Below, one piece after another: positions 1-7,214 of a stretch of DNA of 64,000 nt. Below the pieces are notes generated by a model. It made no database searches. It worked only from the letters and a program-made list of their open reading frames with translations, and was not told where the DNA came from. Position 1 is the stretch's first letter. The number at the start of each line of letters is the position of its first letter. This DNA is from Armatimonadetes bacterium Uphvl-Ar2 (GTDB taxonomy: Bacteria; Armatimonadota; Fimbriimonadia; Fimbriimonadales; Fimbriimonadaceae): NCBI GenBank assembly GCA_002162095.1, contig CP021424.1, forward strand, positions 1,116,001 through 1,180,000. Reading direction: 5' to 3'. A program made the position numbers and the translations under genes.

Positions 1-364
1 GAGAAATTGTTCCAGGATTAGATTCCTCGGCCCATCTCAGAATCTTGGGCCAATTCTTGATTATGCGAGCGGCATCATCATAGATTGCCATTTGGGTCTT
101 GCCCGTACGGATGTAGAGCGCCTTTGCATCCGAAGCTCGAATGCTAGAGTGAATCACCCGATTTTTACGCTGATTGAGATCGCGACTGACGATAATCCAG
201 CCTTCTTTGCAGGCAACCGGTATCCAGACCTCATCCGGCGTACTTGGATCGAAACGCTCTCGAAGGGCAATACATTCGTGACCGGGACCAACAAGTTCGT
301 TTAATGCTCTCGCCAATCTGAACGAAATGTCGTTATCGAATAGGAACGAGCCATTGGGCCACAT
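1..364 (-). CDS. PIN-like (DUF5615/VapC45-type) toxin, 3' end cut by window edge
   Basis: Translating the minus strand from the ATG at 364 gives an uninterrupted frame of 121 codons that runs off the window. It begins MMWPNGSFLFDNDISFRLAR, followed by DEVWIPVACKEGWIIVSRD. The early Asp-containing FLFDND strand and the later (I/V)VSRD are the acidic motifs of the PIN-like DUF5615 ribonuclease family, the toxin partner of DUF433 antitoxins (VapBC45 type). Its ATG shares one base with the antitoxin stop (TGATG), so the two are translationally coupled. Known of the family: Mg-dependent RNase activity. Inferred here: RNA cleavage when free of its partner. The C-terminal acidic residues cannot be checked because the gene continues beyond base 1. 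Confidence 0.82.
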   Translation of the reverse strand, partial: MWPNGSFLFDNDISFRLARALNELVGPGHECIALRERFDPSTPDEVWIPVACKEGWIIVSRDLNQRKNRVIHSSIRASDAKALYIRTGKTQMAIYDDAARIIKNWPKILRWAEESNPGTIS

Positions 365-1011
365 CACAAAAGCGATATCTCGAATTCTCTGGAGTCCAAC
401 ACCGACTCAACATTGGTTCCGTACCACCAGGCAACGCTTTCAGCGGAGTCCCCACCTTCGGTCGCTTGGTAAAGGACATAGGTGCTCGTGCCGGAGTTCG
501 TGTCGATTGGTTTTCCAAAGGAGCGGCGAGGATCTACGACCACTGCCCGCTCACGACCCAATGGGTGCCATTCCGAAGCGAGGTCACCCGTGTGGACAAG
601 CTGTTCTGCGATTCTATCGGCAAACACAAAGCCTTGACCCGAGAGACATTCACGCCACTCATCACTCTCTTGCAAGAGGATTTCTCTAGCGCCTATCGCA
701 AATCGCTTCGTGGCAAACGGATACTCAGTCTCCCATTGCTTGGAATACTTGGCGGAAACTTGTCGAATGGTCTCCAACTCAACCCGTCGTTCACGAAATC
801 CCTTGACGTACATCAACTCCACCAAGTCACCGAACGTGAGAAGTGAATCCCTTCCCCCGGCAATGACAGGTGCGTATGCCTTGACCTCGGACTTCAGGTT
901 CTCCGTGTAACCCTGCACCCATCGGGCAAGAGTGCGCCTCTCGGTTTTCAGCAGTCTTGCTGCGTCACCGATGGAATACAACCCAATATTCGAAGCGGCA
1001 CCCTCAATCAC
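364..1011 (-). CDS. Antitoxin with N-terminal helix-turn-helix and C-terminal DUF433 domain
   Basis: 215 residues. The N-terminus (SIGDAARLLKTERRTLARWV) is a MerR-like helix-turn-helix. The C-terminus (GKPIDTNSGTSTYVLYQATE, then VAWWYGTNVESVLDSREFE) follows the DUF433 pattern GKP-x-GT-x-(V/I)-x2-L with AxxYG and a final alpha segment. DUF433 proteins neutralise DUF5615 PIN-like RNases, and the toxin frame starts at the last base of this stop codon. The start is GTG at 1011, six bases after a TAGAAT -10 element, so the message is probably leaderless. The HTH suggests autoregulation of the operon (inference). Base composition is visibly more A/T-rich than the genes to the right, consistent with acquisition. 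Confidence 0.82.
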   Translation of the reverse strand: MIEGAASNIGLYSIGDAARLLKTERRTLARWVQGYTENLKSEVKAYAPVIAGGRDSLLTFGDLVELMYVKGFRERRVELETIRQVSAKYSKQWETEYPFATKRFAIGAREILLQESDEWRECLSGQGFVFADRIAEQLVHTGDLASEWHPLGRERAVVVDPRRSFGKPIDTNSGTSTYVLYQATEGGDSAESVAWWYGTNVESVLDSREFEISLL

Positions 1012-1046
1012 TATCCTATTCTACGACTAAGTTCGACCGAAAGCAA
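1012..1046 (-). promoter_or_regulatory. Toxin-antitoxin promoter, leaderless type
   Basis: Minus strand: -35 TTGCTT (1046-1041), 17-nt spacer, -10 TAGAAT (1023-1018), six bases, then the GTG start at 1011. No Shine-Dalgarno sequence fits between -10 and GTG, so transcription should start at or next to the start codon. Confidence 0.6.
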
Positions 1047-1096
1047 CTTGTCCGGCTGAACGGCTCGACTATAGTGCAACCTCGAGGCCGCAGCCC

Positions 1097-2209
1097 TTAG
1101 AACCGGAAGAACGTGCCCGCCATCAGGCGGTTGGCGCTGCCCACGGCGAGGTTAAACCCGCCCAGCGACGCCCCGACCGTCCAGCCGTCCAGAGTGGAAT
1201 AGCCCGCCCGCGCGCCAAATCCCCGCGCCAACTGCCAATCCGCGCCAAAGCGTCCTTCAGTGCGCCCGGAGCCAATGCCCACCAGGTCGGCGGCCAGGCC
1301 CATCGTTTCGCGCTCCTGCCAGGCCACGCCCAGGCTCATGGTGCGGCGGTAGGCATCAATGCGGCTAAAGCCATCGCCCGGATCAATCGTGGCGCCTTGG
1401 TCCGGCTGGAACGCCTGGAACGACACATCCGGCGACACGAGGTTGTTGATCACCAGTGCCCCCTGGAACCGCTGCCCCGGCCCAAATGTGGTGTGCATGC
1501 CCAGGTCGAGGGCGAAGCCCTCCTTCTTGAGGAAGTCGCTCCCCGCCATCTCCGGCGCGGCGGTGTTGATCGCGTTGCCCGAGGTGATTTGGGCTTCGTT
1601 GGCGATGTGGTGGCTGTAGTAGGTGGTCACAAACCGCCCCATCAGGCCGACGGCCATTTCTCCGTTCGGGCCACTCGAAATCACGCGCCCGTAGCCAAAT
1701 TGCAGCTCGCTCTGCCCCACGCCGTAGGCGTCCAGTTGCATGCCCGCTTCGGGGGCCGTCAGGTTCGAACCTGCCCGCACCCAGCGCTGGAGGGCATCGT
1801 TCGGACGGGTGGTTACGAGCGCGACCCCTTCCGCCCCGAAGTGGAAGCCCGAAGCCGTGAAGCCCAGCCCCAGCGTGCCGCCGATGTCCGTCTTGCTATC
1901 CCCAAACTGCCGGGCCAACCGCACGATGCTGTCGGCATCAAAGGCACCTTTGTCGATGCTACTCACAAAGTCAGAGGCATCGCCCAAGTCCACGCCGTCG
2001 GCAAAGTAACCAAAGGAAAGGTCGCTAAACCGGAACCGTTGTTGCCACGCGAGCTGGGCGGGGTTAGCGGGGCGGCTGCTGGCCAGATTGCCTCGGAAGG
2101 CCAAACCAGCATTGCCCATCCCGGCGGCGCGAGTGGTGCCGAACGCAAAGTCGGACGCCGAGGCCAAAGCGGCCAGAGGCAACAAAGCGAGGCAGGCGAG
2201 GGTTTTCAT
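1097..2209 (-). CDS. TraF-like/PorV-like outer-membrane beta-barrel protein
   Basis: 370 residues with a Sec signal peptide (MKTLACLALLPLAALASASD). The body starts with the GTTRAAGMGNAGLAFRGN pattern and the NPA(Q/A)LAW motif seen in the conjugal transfer TraF_2/PorV/UPF0164 family of outer-membrane barrels. It is rich in alternating aromatic/Gly strands and ends in FFRF, a C-terminal Phe as expected for BAM-dependent barrels. Despite the family name nothing nearby suggests conjugation. Upstream on the minus strand are AAGGTG before the ATG and a TAGAAT about 40 bases away. Predicted location is the outer membrane; the transported substrate, if any, is unknown. Confidence 0.7.
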   Translation of the reverse strand: MKTLACLALLPLAALASASDFAFGTTRAAGMGNAGLAFRGNLASSRPANPAQLAWQQRFRFSDLSFGYFADGVDLGDASDFVSSIDKGAFDADSIVRLARQFGDSKTDIGGTLGLGFTASGFHFGAEGVALVTTRPNDALQRWVRAGSNLTAPEAGMQLDAYGVGQSELQFGYGRVISSGPNGEMAVGLMGRFVTTYYSHHIANEAQITSGNAINTAAPEMAGSDFLKKEGFALDLGMHTTFGPGQRFQGALVINNLVSPDVSFQAFQPDQGATIDPGDGFSRIDAYRRTMSLGVAWQERETMGLAADLVGIGSGRTEGRFGADWQLARGFGARAGYSTLDGWTVGASLGGFNLAVGSANRLMAGTFFRF

Positions 2210-2217
2210 GTGACACC

Positions 2218-3012
2218 TTGCGGCCGGAGCCGCTTACCCTCATTCTACTGCCCCGGGTCGCGGCCCAGACAAATTCACGAGGTTTTTGTGGGAGGGGGCA
2301 ATCTTGGCACCGGTTTTGCAGACCTCTCCCCCGGCTCCCCACCGAAGAAGATTTTCGGAGCTGTGAAGACGCCCGCCTGGCCACTGGTGGCAAGACGTAC
2401 GGCTGGATTGACCCGATCAAGCGCGACATGAACACCAGCGGCAACAAGTACGCCGTGAACCCGGACCGCCGCGACAATGCCAAGCCGATGGCCGGCGAAA
2501 GCAGCAGCACCGGCACCCTGCGCGAAGTGTTCACCGCTCGCCCGCTGGACTACATCCTGGATAGCGAAGACTGCGCCAGCTGGAGCCTGGACCTGAAGCT
2601 CGGCAACGGCCAGTTCATCAAGAGCGACAAGAACAGCAAGACCCCGGAAATCGCGATCCTGGAGCGCGGCATATACAGCGACCTGAAGGTGAAGGCCATT
2701 GTAAGCAACGGCGGCCAAATCACCACCACCAAGAGTGTGTTCCTCAGCCGCACCGCTCAGCGCTACACAAACTTCAAGTTGGACACGCTAGAAATCGCCG
2801 GTGCCCAAATGGTGGGCGTGTTGGGCCCCAGCCTCGACTCCCTCGGCCCGATTGAAGGACAAGTGATCGGCCTGCAAATCTCCAGCGACGCCTCTTACGG
2901 CGGACCGGACCAGGTGGGTGTAGCGACCAACACCGTGCCGGAACCGGGCACGATGATCGCCCTGGGTGCGGGTCTCGCCGCCCTGGCTCGCCGCCGACGC
3001 AAGACGGCGTAA
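2218..3012 (+). CDS. PEP-CTERM sorting-signal protein, 5' end unclear or truncated
   Basis: The C-terminus reads VPEPGTMIALGAGLAALA followed by RRRRK: a PEP motif, a transmembrane helix and a basic tail, the exosortase-recognised PEP-CTERM signal. The middle (TYGWIDPIKRDMN, then NPDRR) resembles the malectin-like domain common in such proteins (YGWN...RDRN...SPDxRYDT). The open frame can begin at TTG 2218, but its first 50 residues are not a signal peptide and overlap the promoter region of the divergent gene. ATG 2430 is the first ATG in frame, well inside the domain. So the export signal is missing: the gene is either 5'-truncated or frame-shifted upstream. No exosortase gene is in the window. 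Confidence 0.6.
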   Translation: MRPEPLTLILLPRVAAQTNSRGFCGRGQSWHRFCRPLPRLPTEEDFRSCEDARLATGGKTYGWIDPIKRDMNTSGNKYAVNPDRRDNAKPMAGESSSTGTLREVFTARPLDYILDSEDCASWSLDLKLGNGQFIKSDKNSKTPEIAILERGIYSDLKVKAIVSNGGQITTTKSVFLSRTAQRYTNFKLDTLEIAGAQMVGVLGPSLDSLGPIEGQVIGLQISSDASYGGPDQVGVATNTVPEPGTMIALGAGLAALARRRRKTA

Positions 3013-3035
3013 GCCAAACCGAAGCCTTTTCCGTT

Positions 3036-3068
3036 CCCTGCCTCGCGTGAGGTGGGGATCATTTTTTT
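3036..3068 (+). terminator. Rho-independent terminator after the PEP-CTERM gene
   Basis: CCCTGCCTC pairs with GAGGTGGGG (two G-T wobbles) around a GCGT loop. ATCA and a run of seven T follow. Confidence 0.6.
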
Positions 3069-3139
3069 GCGTTGCACTTGTCTTAGGCCCAACGAATCGA
3101 CGCGAAGTTGTTCACGTCCGTTGGCCCAGGTACATCATC

Positions 3140-3466
3140 ATGCGTTGTCTGTCCATTCTCGCCGTGGCCGCTGTGGCCTGGTCGCTCGCTGCCTGTGATG
3201 CCGCCCCGAACACGAAATCGGTGGCCGAACTCAACGACCTTTACCAAAAGATTGAGCCCGGGATGGCCGAAGCGGATCTCAAGACGGTAGCCGGAGAACC
3301 GACCAAGAAGGAGCCCAAAGACGAGGCCACCGAGTGGCTAAATAGCGAAGCGGGCCTCAACACGTCCTTCCTGAGCGTGCTGGTGCAAGGAGGGGCCGTG
3401 GTCAAGGTCACTCTCCGCGACCGGACCAACTCCAGCCAAGAAGCGCAGACCAAGCCTGCCGAGTAA
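3140..3466 (+). CDS. Small lipoprotein with BamE/SmpA-like fold
   Basis: 108 residues from ATG 3140. The longer open frame upstream has no signal peptide, whereas MRCLSILAVAAVAWSLAAC from 3140 is a lipoprotein signal with lipobox LAAC. The mature part contains KIEPGMAEADLKTVAGEPT, the helix-loop pattern (GMs..eV...GEPt) of the BamE/SmpA and DUF3862-type fold, then three beta strands ending VVKVTLRDR. It is probably tethered to a membrane facing the periplasm. BamE itself belongs to the outer-membrane assembly machine, but this small fold is used widely, so no specific role is claimed. Confidence 0.65.
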   Translation: MRCLSILAVAAVAWSLAACDAAPNTKSVAELNDLYQKIEPGMAEADLKTVAGEPTKKEPKDEATEWLNSEAGLNTSFLSVLVQGGAVVKVTLRDRTNSSQEAQTKPAE

Positions 3467-3483
3467 GCGGCTAGGTACCCTCA

Positions 3484-3502
3484 GGGGCGCGTGGAGCGCC
3501 CC
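3484..3502 (+). other. GC-rich hairpin enclosing the start codon of the next gene
   Basis: GGGGCGC (3484-3490) and GCGCCCC (3496-3502) form a perfect 7-bp stem. The 5-base loop GTGGA (3491-3495) contains the GTG start codon of the DUF2071 gene. TTCTT follows, so it could also act as a weak terminator for the lipoprotein gene. Confidence 0.5.
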
Positions 3503-4195
3503 TTCTTAACCGCCGCCTGGCGGAACCTCGTGGTCGTCAACTGGGAGGTCTCGCCGGATCTACTGGTGCCCTTGGTGCCGGTCGGCACGGTGCTGGATAC
3601 CTTCCAGGATCGGGCGCTGTTGAGCTTGGTGGCGTTTCAGTTTTTAGAGACGCGGGTGCGCGGGGTCGCCATCCCCGGGCACATCAACTTCCCGGAGGTG
3701 AACTTGCGGATTTACGTGCGGCGAGAGCTGGAGGGCGAAACCCGGCGCGGCGTGGTGTTCATCAAGGAACTGGTGCCCCGCTGGGCAATTGCCACCGTGG
3801 CCCGGACGGTCTATGGCGAGAACTACCACGCGGTGCCTCTCTCCGGTGAAATTGACGACCCCCACTTTCGCTACAACTGGCGATGCGCCCGCCAGCGCCA
3901 GCATGTGGCGGTGGAGGTCGGACCGGAGCGACTTCCCCTGGCCGAAGGGTCGGAGGAAGAGTTCGTGCTGGAACACTACTGGGGGTACGCCCGTCACGGC
4001 AACCTCACGCGGGAGTACCAAGTCACGCACCCTCGCTGGGAATCCCGCCCCGTGCTCAACCTTGACCTCCACTCGGATTACTCGCCCACTTACGGGGCAG
4101 AGTGGGGGCGCGTGCTGCAGGGCGAGCCGCGCTCGGCCATGTTTGCGGTGGGGTCGGCGATCACCGTTCAGCCCGGCCGGCCGTTATCCACCTGA
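3491..4195 (+). CDS. DUF2071 (YqjF-like) family protein
   Basis: 234 residues. The N-terminus RPFLTAAWRNLVVVNWEVSP matches the DUF2071 signature (RPFLTAxWRxLxxLNyxVxPxLLxP), which fixes the GTG start at 3491. LVAFQFLETRVRGVAIPGH and NFPEVNLRIYV are further family landmarks. DUF2071 proteins are cytoplasmic single-domain beta-barrels (acetoacetate decarboxylase-like fold) without an established reaction. No signal peptide or membrane segment is seen. The 3' end overlaps the end of mutS by 12 bases on the opposite strand. Confidence 0.75.
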   Translation: MERPFLTAAWRNLVVVNWEVSPDLLVPLVPVGTVLDTFQDRALLSLVAFQFLETRVRGVAIPGHINFPEVNLRIYVRRELEGETRRGVVFIKELVPRWAIATVARTVYGENYHAVPLSGEIDDPHFRYNWRCARQRQHVAVEVGPERLPLAEGSEEEFVLEHYWGYARHGNLTREYQVTHPRWESRPVLNLDLHSDYSPTYGAEWGRVLQGEPRSAMFAVGSAITVQPGRPLST

Positions 4196-6757
4196 ATCCG
4201 GCTTGCGGAAGCGCTGCTTCCACTCGGCCAGGGTCATCATGGCCTCCAGCGGGGTCATCTGGTTCACGTCCAGGGCCTCCAGGGCTTGCTCAACGGGCGA
4301 AGGCTCGGCTTCGAACAAGCTCAACTGCAGTCGCTGGCGCTCCACCGGCATGGCCGGCGCTGGCCCTTTCTCCAGGTCTTGAAGGATAGCCTGGGCGCGC
4401 CGTACCACCGGGCGCGGCACCCCCGCCATGCGGGCCACCTGCAGGCCGTAGCTCTTGTCAGCCCCGCCCCGCACCACGCGGTGCGTCCAGATCACTTCGT
4501 CGCCCCGTTCTTGGACCTCCACCCGATAGTTGGCGATCTCCGGGTGCGCATCCTGCAGCGCATTGAGCTGGTGATAGTGGGTGGCAAAGAGGGTCTTGGC
4601 TTCGAGTTCGGCCAGCGATTCCACCATCGCCCAGGCAATCGCCAGGCCATCGTAAGTGCTGGTGCCTCGCCCCACTTCGTCCAGGATCACCAGGCTCTGG
4701 CGGGTGGCGTTGTTCAGGATGTTCGCGCTCTCCACCATCTCGACCATGAAGGTGCTTTGGCCCAGGGCGATCTCGTCGCGCGCGCCGATGCGGGCAAAAA
4801 TCCGGTCGCAGAGCGCCAAGCGGCACGCCGCCGCCGGCACAAACGCCCCCATCTGCGCCATCACTACAAACAAGGCCGCCTGCCGGAGATAGGTGGATTT
4901 TCCGCTCATGTTGGGCCCGGTGAGCACGATGAGGCGGGTGGTTTCGTTCAGCTCCAGGTCGTTGGGGACGAAGGAGGCCGAATGGTGCGCCACCACCGGG
5001 TGCCGCCCTTCCTGAATCCAGATCTCGTCATCGTCGCTCAGTTCGGGGCGCACATCGCCCCGCCGCACGGCGGTGTCCGCCAGGCCCGCCAGCACGTCCA
5101 GTTCGGCGATGGCGCGGGCGGTGCCCAGTAGCGCAGTGCTTTCGCTCACCACCCGGTTGCGGAGTTGCTGGAAGAGGTCGCTTTCCACCGCCACCGCCTT
5201 CTCATCCGCGCCCAGCACGGCACTTTCGTGCTCCTTCAGCTCGGCGGTGATGTACCGCTCCGCGTTGGCGGTGGTCTGCTTGCGGATGTAGTGGTCCGGC
5301 ACCCGGCTGGTGTGGACCTTGCTGACCTCGAGGTAGTAGCCGAAGACACTGTTGTAGCCCACCTTCAGGCGGTCAATGCCGGTGGCTTCCCGCTCGGCCG
5401 TTTCCAGCTTCGCGATGTAATCTCGTCCTTCCCGGGCCTTGTCACGCAGGGTGTCCAGCGCCACGTTGTAGCCGGGCTGGATGAAGCCTCCTTCGCGCAG
5501 AGTGGCGGGGGGCAGATCGGTGATGGCGAGCCGGAACTCGTGCGCCAGGTCATGGTGGTCATGCACCTGCGCGCGGAGTTCGGCAATGCGGCCGCGATTC
5601 ACCCGGCGCAGAGCGTCGTCGAGGTCGGGCAGGGCCAGCAGCGCATCGCGTAGCGCCGCCAGGTCACGGGGCGAAGCCAGCCCGCTCATGCACCGGCTCA
5701 CCAGTCGCTCGACGTCCGCCACCCGGGCCAGGGCGACGCGGGCATCGGCGCGGGCGGCAGCGTTCTCAATCCAGTGCTGCACCGCATCGTGCCGGGCGGC
5801 AATGGCCGCTTTGTCGCGCAGGGGCTGCTCTACCCAGCGGCGCATCAGGCGGCCCCCCATCGGGGTCACGGTGCTGTCCAGCACCGAAAGCAGCGTGTGC
5901 TTGATGCCACCGTCGTGGCTGTTTTGAGTCAGTTCCAGGGCGCGGCGCGTGCTGGGGTCAATGACCACGAACTCGTCCACCTCGTAGGTGGCGATGGCGT
6001 CGATGTGGCTGGTATTCAGCCCGTTCCGGTGGGCGTAATCCAGGGCCATGGCGGCCGCGCGGACGGCCTGCTTGCGCTCGGCGATCCCGAATCCGCCCAG
6101 ATGTGTAGTGCGGAACTGCTCCGTCAGCCGCCTCTCCGCCCCGGCTGAGGTGGGCGCATTGACGTAGGTTACGGCGCAGCCAATCGCTTCAAAGAGTTCC
6201 GCCGGGAGCGTCTCCTCGTCCTGCGGCAGCAAGGCTTCGGCGGGGTTCAGGCGAGCCAGTTCTTGGGCCATGCGCGCCTCGCTGGCCTCACCCGCGAACT
6301 CGGTGGCCAGGAACTCACCCGTGCTCGGGTCCAGCAGCGCCCAGCCGATGCAATGCCCGTCTCGGGCCACCGCCACCAGGAAGTTGTTGACCCGCGCCGA
6401 AAGCAGGGCATCCTCCACCAACGTGCCGGGGGTCAGCACCCGCGTGACCTCGCGGCGTACTAAGCCCTTGGCCGTCTTGGGGTCTTCCACCTGGTCGCAC
6501 AGGGCCACCTTCTGCCCGGCCTTGATCAGCCGGGCCAAGTAGCGCTCCACCGAGTGATGCGGCACGCCCGCCATCGGGATGCGCCCCGCTTCGGCATCTT
6601 CTCGCCCGGTCAGCGTGATTTCGAGGATTGCGGCGGCCGTCTCGGCATCTTTGCCATAGAACTCATAAAAGTCACCGACGCGCATGGCGACCAGAGTGCC
6701 CGGATGGGCGTCCTTGGCCTCGAAATATTGCCGCATCATGGGGGTTCGCGGCCGCAC
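4184..6757 (-). CDS. mutS: DNA mismatch repair protein MutS
   Basis: 857 residues from GTG 6757. Order: mismatch-recognition domain with GDFYEFYGKDA (the Phe-x-Glu wedge), connector, core and clamp domains, then ATPase with Walker A TGPNMSGKSTYL, Walker B VILDEVGRGTSTYDG and TLFATHYHQL. It recognises base mismatches and small loops and recruits MutL. An open frame extends to 6943 but that extension is unrelated to MutS. GTG 6757 (VRPRTPMMRQYF) lies eight bases after a TATCCT -10 element and keeps the conserved TPMMRQY start. The gene is divergent from the yvcK operon with 34 bases between starts. Confidence 0.95.
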   Translation of the reverse strand: MRPRTPMMRQYFEAKDAHPGTLVAMRVGDFYEFYGKDAETAAAILEITLTGREDAEAGRIPMAGVPHHSVERYLARLIKAGQKVALCDQVEDPKTAKGLVRREVTRVLTPGTLVEDALLSARVNNFLVAVARDGHCIGWALLDPSTGEFLATEFAGEASEARMAQELARLNPAEALLPQDEETLPAELFEAIGCAVTYVNAPTSAGAERRLTEQFRTTHLGGFGIAERKQAVRAAAMALDYAHRNGLNTSHIDAIATYEVDEFVVIDPSTRRALELTQNSHDGGIKHTLLSVLDSTVTPMGGRLMRRWVEQPLRDKAAIAARHDAVQHWIENAAARADARVALARVADVERLVSRCMSGLASPRDLAALRDALLALPDLDDALRRVNRGRIAELRAQVHDHHDLAHEFRLAITDLPPATLREGGFIQPGYNVALDTLRDKAREGRDYIAKLETAEREATGIDRLKVGYNSVFGYYLEVSKVHTSRVPDHYIRKQTTANAERYITAELKEHESAVLGADEKAVAVESDLFQQLRNRVVSESTALLGTARAIAELDVLAGLADTAVRRGDVRPELSDDDEIWIQEGRHPVVAHHSASFVPNDLELNETTRLIVLTGPNMSGKSTYLRQAALFVVMAQMGAFVPAAACRLALCDRIFARIGARDEIALGQSTFMVEMVESANILNNATRQSLVILDEVGRGTSTYDGLAIAWAMVESLAELEAKTLFATHYHQLNALQDAHPEIANYRVEVQERGDEVIWTHRVVRGGADKSYGLQVARMAGVPRPVVRRAQAILQDLEKGPAPAMPVERQRLQLSLFEAEPSPVEQALEALDVNQMTPLEAMMTLAEWKQRFRKPDSGG

Positions 6758-6780
6758 GGACTGGCAGGATACATGATGCT
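6758..6780. promoter_or_regulatory. Overlapping divergent promoters for mutS and the yvcK operon
   Basis: Minus strand: TATCCT (6771-6766), eight bases upstream of the mutS GTG. Plus strand: TACAAT (6775-6780), ten bases upstream of ATG 6792. Both -10 elements lie within 15 bases, so the polymerases should compete. Confidence 0.5.
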
Positions 6781-6791
6781 TGGCTACAATG

Positions 6792-7211
6792 AAGGGAGAA
6801 ATGGGCAAGTTCTTCCTCCGCTGGGTCATTCTCGTCGCGGCGCTCATGGGCGCGGCCACGGCGACGGGCGCGATCATGACCGTGATGGGCTGGCATAGCG
6901 GCTTCCGCGTAGAACTCGAACCCGTAAGCACGACCACCATCATTCAGCTCTTCTTGGGCGCGGGCTTGCTGGCCTTGGTCTCGGCCGTTTTAGGGCCGAT
7001 CCTCAAGCTGATGACGCTCCCCCTCAACTGCATGACGCTGGGCCTCTTCACGCTCATCATCAATGCCGGTCTCTTTATGCTGGTGGGCAGTTGGGGCATC
7101 GGGTTTGTGGTGGAAAACTTTGGCAGCGCACTGGTCGGCTCGATCCTTTTTGCCGCCATCAACGGAATCCTGGAAAAACTCTTCGTTCGCGAGGACGATA
7201 AGCGAGACTAA
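6792..7211 (+). CDS. YvlD-like four-helix membrane protein (phage holin 4_2 superfamily)
   Basis: 139 residues, start at ATG 6792 (MGKFFLRWVIL) with AGGGAG close upstream. Four hydrophobic helices are visible. The motif ILKLMTLPLNCMTLGLFTL is diagnostic of the YvlD/Phage_holin_4_2 family (LLKLLTLPLTxLTLGLF). Despite the name these are ordinary inner-membrane proteins in many bacteria; no phage genes are adjacent. First gene of a tight operon: yvcK starts three bases after its stop, suggesting an envelope-related role shared with YvcK (inference). Confidence 0.75.
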   Translation, partial: KGEMGKFFLRWVILVAALMGAATATGAIMTVMGWHSGFRVELEPVSTTTIIQLFLGAGLLALVSAVLGPILKLMTLPLNCMTLGLFTLIINAGLFMLVGSWGIGFVVENFGSALVGSILFAAINGILEKLFVREDDKRD

Positions 7212-7214
7212 CGC

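Noticed and set aside
1097-2209. Conjugation protein TraF
   Set aside because: Only the outer-membrane-barrel family name suggests it; no transfer genes are nearby.
1397-2431. Long plus-strand open frame opposite the outer-membrane protein gene
   Set aside because: Antisense shadow in GC-rich DNA; no recognisable protein features and it overlaps a gene with a signal peptide and family motifs.
6792-7211. Phage holin and hence a prophage
   Set aside because: The holin 4_2/YvlD family is chromosomal in many bacteria, and the neighbours are yvcK, gmk and coaBC.
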